NCBI GenBank assembly: GCA_035557095.1
Contig: DATMEB010000091.1
Location: 1-32,438, forward strand
Origin: JALZDI01 sp035557095
Lineage (GTDB): Bacteria > Actinomycetota > Actinomycetes > Propionibacteriales > Nocardioidaceae
Length of the DNA: 32,438 nucleotides
Direction: 5' to 3'
In this document: positions 29,825 to 32,438 of the stretch, piece by piece
Layout: each line of letters opens with the position of its first letter
How positions within the stretch are numbered: position 1 is the first letter of the stretch
Program-made: the position numbers and the translations under genes
The notes under the pieces: model-generated
Told to the model about the DNA's origin: nothing
Seen by the model: only the letters and a program-made list of their open reading frames with translations
Databases searched by the model: none

Positions 29825-32097
29825 GCCTGCGGGTCAGCGCCGTTCTCGGACCCGGCGTCGGTGGCGCTCTCGTCACCCTCGACGACCGGCACCAGGGACA
29901 GCTTGCCCCGGTCGTCGATCTCTGCGATCTCGACCTGCAGCTTCTGCCCGACCGCAAGCACGTCCTCGACGTTCTCGACCCGCTTGCCGCCGGCGAGGGC
30001 GCGCAGCTTGGAGATGTGCACGAGGCCGTCCTTGCCGGGAAGCAACGAGATGAACGCACCGAAGTTGGTCGTCTTCACGACCGTGCCCAGGTAGCGCTCG
30101 CCCTTCTCCGGCATCGTCGGGTTGGCGATCGCGTTGATCATCGCGCGCGCCGCCTCCGCCGCCTCGCCGTTGTCGGCGCCGACGTAGATCGTGCCGTCGT
30201 CCTCGATCGAGATCTGGGCGCCGGTGTCGTCCTGCATCTGGTTGATCACCTTGCCCTTGGGGCCGATGACCTCACCGATCTTGTCGACCGGCACCTTGAT
30301 CGTGATGATCCGCGGCGCGGTCGGCGCCATCTCGTCGGGCCCGTCGATGGCCTCCTGCATCACGTCGAGCAGCGTCATCCGCGCGTCGCGCGCCTGCTGC
30401 AGCGCGGCCCCGAGCACCGAGGCGGGGATCCCGTCGAGCTTGGTGTCGAGCTGCAGCGCGGTGACGAACTCACGGGTGCCGGCGACCTTGAAGTCCATGT
30501 CGCCGAACGCGTCCTCCGCGCCCAGGATGTCGGTCAGCGTGACGAAGTCGGTCTTGCCGTCGACCTCGCCGCTGATCAGGCCCATCGCGATGCCGGCGAC
30601 CGGCGCGCGCAGTGGCACACCGGCGTTGAGAAGCCCCATCGTCGACGCGCAGACCGAGCCCATCGAGGTGGAGCCGTTGGAGCTGAGCGCCTCCGAGACC
30701 TGCCGGATGGCGTACGGGAACTCCTCGCGCGTCGGCAGCACGGGCTCCAGCGCGCGGCCGGCGAGCGCGCCGTGGCCGATCTCGCGCCGCTTGGGCGAGC
30801 CAACGCGGCCGGTCTCCCCGGTGGAGTACGGCGGGAAGTTGTAGTTGTGCATGTAACGGCGCGACGTCTCCGGGGAGAGCGTGTCGAGCTTCTGCTCCAG
30901 CGAGAGCATGTTCAGCGTCGTGACACCGAGGATCTGGGTCTCACCGCGCTCGAACAGAGCCGAGCCGTGCACCCGCGGCACCACGCCCACCTCCGCGGAC
31001 AGGGTGCGGATGTCGGTCAGCCCGCGCCCGTCGATGCGGACCTTCTCGCGCAGCACCCGGTCACGAACCAGTGCCTTGGTGAGCGAGCGGAAGGCCGCGC
31101 TGAGCTCCTTCTCGCGGCCCTCGAAGTCGGAGGCGAGCTTCTCCATGGCCCCGACCTTGATCTCGTCGAGCCGGGTCTCGCGCTCGGCCTTGCCGGCGAT
31201 CGTCAGCGCCTGGGCCAGCTCGTCGCGTACGGCACCCTCGACCGCGGCGTAGGCGTCGTCCTCGTAGTCGAGGAAGACCGGGAACTCCTGCACCGGCTTG
31301 GCGGCGCTGCCGGCGAGCTCGACCTGGGCCTGGCACAGCTGCCGGATGAACACCTTGGAAGCCTCGAGGCCCTCGGCTACGACCTCCTCGGTCGGTGCCT
31401 GCCGGCCACCCCGGACGAGCTCCCAGGTGGCGTCGGTCGACTCGGCCTCGACCATCATGATCGCCACATCGCCGTCGTCGAGCGTGCGCCCGGCGACGAC
31501 CATGTCGAAGGAGGCGCTCTCGAGCTGGGTGTGCGTCGGGAAGCCGACCCACTGGCCGTCGACCAGCGCGACGCGCACTCCGCCGACCGGGCCGGAGAAC
31601 GGCAGGCCGGACAGCTGCGTCGACAGCGACGCGGCGTTGATCGCGAGCACGTCGTAGGGCATGTCGGGGTGCAGCGCCATCACGGTGATGACGACCTGCA
31701 CCTCGTTGCGCAGGCCCTTGCGGAAGGTCGGGCGCAGCGGCCGGTCGATGAGCCGGCAGGTGAGGATGGCGTCCTCGGACGGACGGCCCTCGCGGCGGAA
31801 GAACGAGCCGGGGATGCGCCCGGCGGCGTACATGCGCTCCTCGACGTCGACCGTCAGCGGGAAGAAGTCGAACTGCTCCTTCGGCTGGCGGCCGGCCGTG
31901 GTGGCCGACAGCAGCATGGTGTCGCCCATGGTGACGACGACCGAGCCGGCGGCCTGGCGGGCCAGCCGGCCGGTCTCGAAGGTGACGGTGCGGCTGCCGA
32001 AGCTGCCGTTGTCGATGACCGCGGTGGCGGTGGTGACCCCGTCCTCGGGGTCGAACTCGGCAGCGGTGCTGCTGTTCTGGGTGGTGGGTGCGGACAC
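29821..32097 (-). CDS. pnp: Polyribonucleotide nucleotidyltransferase (PNPase / GpsI)
   Basis: A 758-residue PNPase: first RNase PH domain (FDFFPLTVDVEERMYAAGRI region near 80), helical linker, second RNase PH domain with RREIGHGALAGRALEPVLP and SNGSTSMGSVCASTMGL, then a KH domain (KIGEVIGPKGKVINQMQDD) and an S1 domain (LGTVVKTTNFGAFISLLPGK). It degrades RNA 3'-5' with phosphate and can add nucleotides. The GTG start at 32097 has AGGAAGAGGA upstream. Placed downstream of rpsO as in most bacteria. Confidence 0.97.
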   Translation of the reverse strand: MSAPTTQNSSTAAEFDPEDGVTTATAVIDNGSFGSRTVTFETGRLARQAAGSVVVTMGDTMLLSATTAGRQPKEQFDFFPLTVDVEERMYAAGRIPGSFFRREGRPSEDAILTCRLIDRPLRPTFRKGLRNEVQVVITVMALHPDMPYDVLAINAASLSTQLSGLPFSGPVGGVRVALVDGQWVGFPTHTQLESASFDMVVAGRTLDDGDVAIMMVEAESTDATWELVRGGRQAPTEEVVAEGLEASKVFIRQLCQAQVELAGSAAKPVQEFPVFLDYEDDAYAAVEGAVRDELAQALTIAGKAERETRLDEIKVGAMEKLASDFEGREKELSAAFRSLTKALVRDRVLREKVRIDGRGLTDIRTLSAEVGVVPRVHGSALFERGETQILGVTTLNMLSLEQKLDTLSPETSRRYMHNYNFPPYSTGETGRVGSPKRREIGHGALAGRALEPVLPTREEFPYAIRQVSEALSSNGSTSMGSVCASTMGLLNAGVPLRAPVAGIAMGLISGEVDGKTDFVTLTDILGAEDAFGDMDFKVAGTREFVTALQLDTKLDGIPASVLGAALQQARDARMTLLDVMQEAIDGPDEMAPTAPRIITIKVPVDKIGEVIGPKGKVINQMQDDTGAQISIEDDGTIYVGADNGEAAEAARAMINAIANPTMPEKGERYLGTVVKTTNFGAFISLLPGKDGLVHISKLRALAGGKRVENVEDVLAVGQKLQVEIAEIDDRGKLSLVPVVEGDESATDAGSENGADPQA

Positions 32098-32174
32098 GGT
32101 GTCCTCTTCCTACGTCGCATGCGGCGACGTCCTCTTCGTGGCGCCCTGCGCCGAACTGCGCCCGGGTGACCGGT

Positions 32175-32215
32175 CTTCGATCGAAGCCCTCGGGAGGCGT
32201 TCCCCTCGGCGGGGA
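32175..32215 (-). promoter_or_regulatory. Hairpins in the rpsO-pnp spacer
   Basis: CTTCGATCGAAG (32175-32186) is a perfect 12-bp palindrome; TCCCC (32201-32205) and GGGGA (32211-32215) form a second stem. In other bacteria the pnp leader folds into hairpins cleaved by RNase III for autocontrol; whether these do so is inference. Confidence 0.35.
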
Positions 32216-32307
32216 GGGCCATGCCCGGGGGCCACTACCGAGGACCGACCAGCGTGGGGGTCCGGCCGGGGGCCGTGGGGGTCTCGGAGGGCGGGTGCCC
32301 CACGAGA

Positions 32308-32338
32308 GAGGGGACCGTCCCGGCGGGACGGCCCCCTC
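32308..32338 (-). terminator. Terminator after rpsO
   Basis: GAGGGG (32308-32313) and CCGTCCC (32315-32321) pair with GGGACGG (32325-32331) and CCCCTC (32333-32338): 13 bp with one A-C mismatch and a GGC loop, 6 nt after the rpsO stop. It may be partial, allowing readthrough into pnp. Confidence 0.7.
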
Positions 32339-32344
32339 GACGTG

Positions 32345-32438
32345 CTATCGGCGCAGACCGAGCCGCTCGATGAGGGAGCGGTACCGGTTGATGTCGGTCT
32401 TCGCCAGGTAGTTCAGCAGCCGGCGGCGCCGGCCGACC
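32345..32438 (-). CDS. rpsO: 30S ribosomal protein S15, C-terminal part
   Basis: The last 30 residues before the TAG stop (32345-32347) include RRRRLLNYLAKTDINRYRSL and LIERLGLRR, the conserved C-terminus of S15, which binds 16S rRNA early in small-subunit assembly. The rest lies beyond the window edge. Gene order rpsO-pnp is conserved among bacteria. Confidence 0.96.
   Translation of the reverse strand, partial: VGRRRRLLNYLAKTDINRYRSLIERLGLRR

Noticed and set aside
29620..32169. 849-codon open frame on the plus strand
   Set aside because: Antisense shadow of pnp; no protein-like composition or motif.

Overview
This is a high-GC window (most codons end in G or C) with dense, often overlapping genes, many GTG starts, a MobA/FdhD/formate-dehydrogenase set and a pnp-rpsO pair typical of Actinobacteria. 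The protein sequences and several small actinobacterial-type genes (CGNR zinc finger, short Arg-rich protein, TPR membrane protein beside dapB) suggest a member of the Propionibacteriales such as Nocardioidaceae; that taxonomic call is inference from overall look only. I saw no tRNA, CRISPR, insertion sequence or phage gene.

Region 1 (1-7205) is a glyoxylate-to-glycerate block. After the 3' end of sucD come glxR (tartronate semialdehyde reductase, + strand), fdhD (sulfurtransferase for formate dehydrogenase), a PanE-like reductase, and the hyi-gcl pair (hydroxypyruvate isomerase, glyoxylate carboligase) divergent from an IclR-family regulator. A clear promoter (TTGACG-17-TAGGCT) followed by a TTCCG-N5-CGGAA palindrome lies between hyi and the regulator, so IclR-type control of hyi-gcl is likely.

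Region 2 (7202-21170) is the striking part: ten minus-strand genes with spacings from overlap to 17 nt, read in the order mobA-moaD fusion, tungsten-type aldehyde:ferredoxin oxidoreductase (AOR), formate dehydrogenase catalytic subunit, NuoE-NuoF fusion NADH module, moeA, a second moeA fused to a periplasmic-binding-protein-like domain, a GntR-type regulator carrying the same sensor-like domain, and tupA-tupB-tupC (tungstate ABC importer). It looks like one self-contained tungsten-enzyme operon: import of the oxyanion, sensing, insertion into pyranopterin, nucleotide addition, two W/Mo enzymes and an NAD(H) electron module. fdhD, about 16 kb away from the start of the operon, supplies the sulfuration step. 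A complex of AOR, FDH and NADH module is a testable inference.

Region 3 (21171-28462) is mixed accessory/housekeeping: a decayed VOC-family fragment, a small Arg-rich protein divergent from a CGNR zinc-finger protein, a GNAT acetyltransferase, a small membrane protein, an APC amino-acid permease, a TPR membrane protein with dapB, a YeaQ/YmgE-type membrane protein, a nucleosidase, and an NQO1-like flavoprotein followed by a 161-bp palindromic element.

Region 4 (28463-32438) is core: an M16 zinc peptidase overlapping pnp, and the 3' end of rpsO, all on the minus strand.
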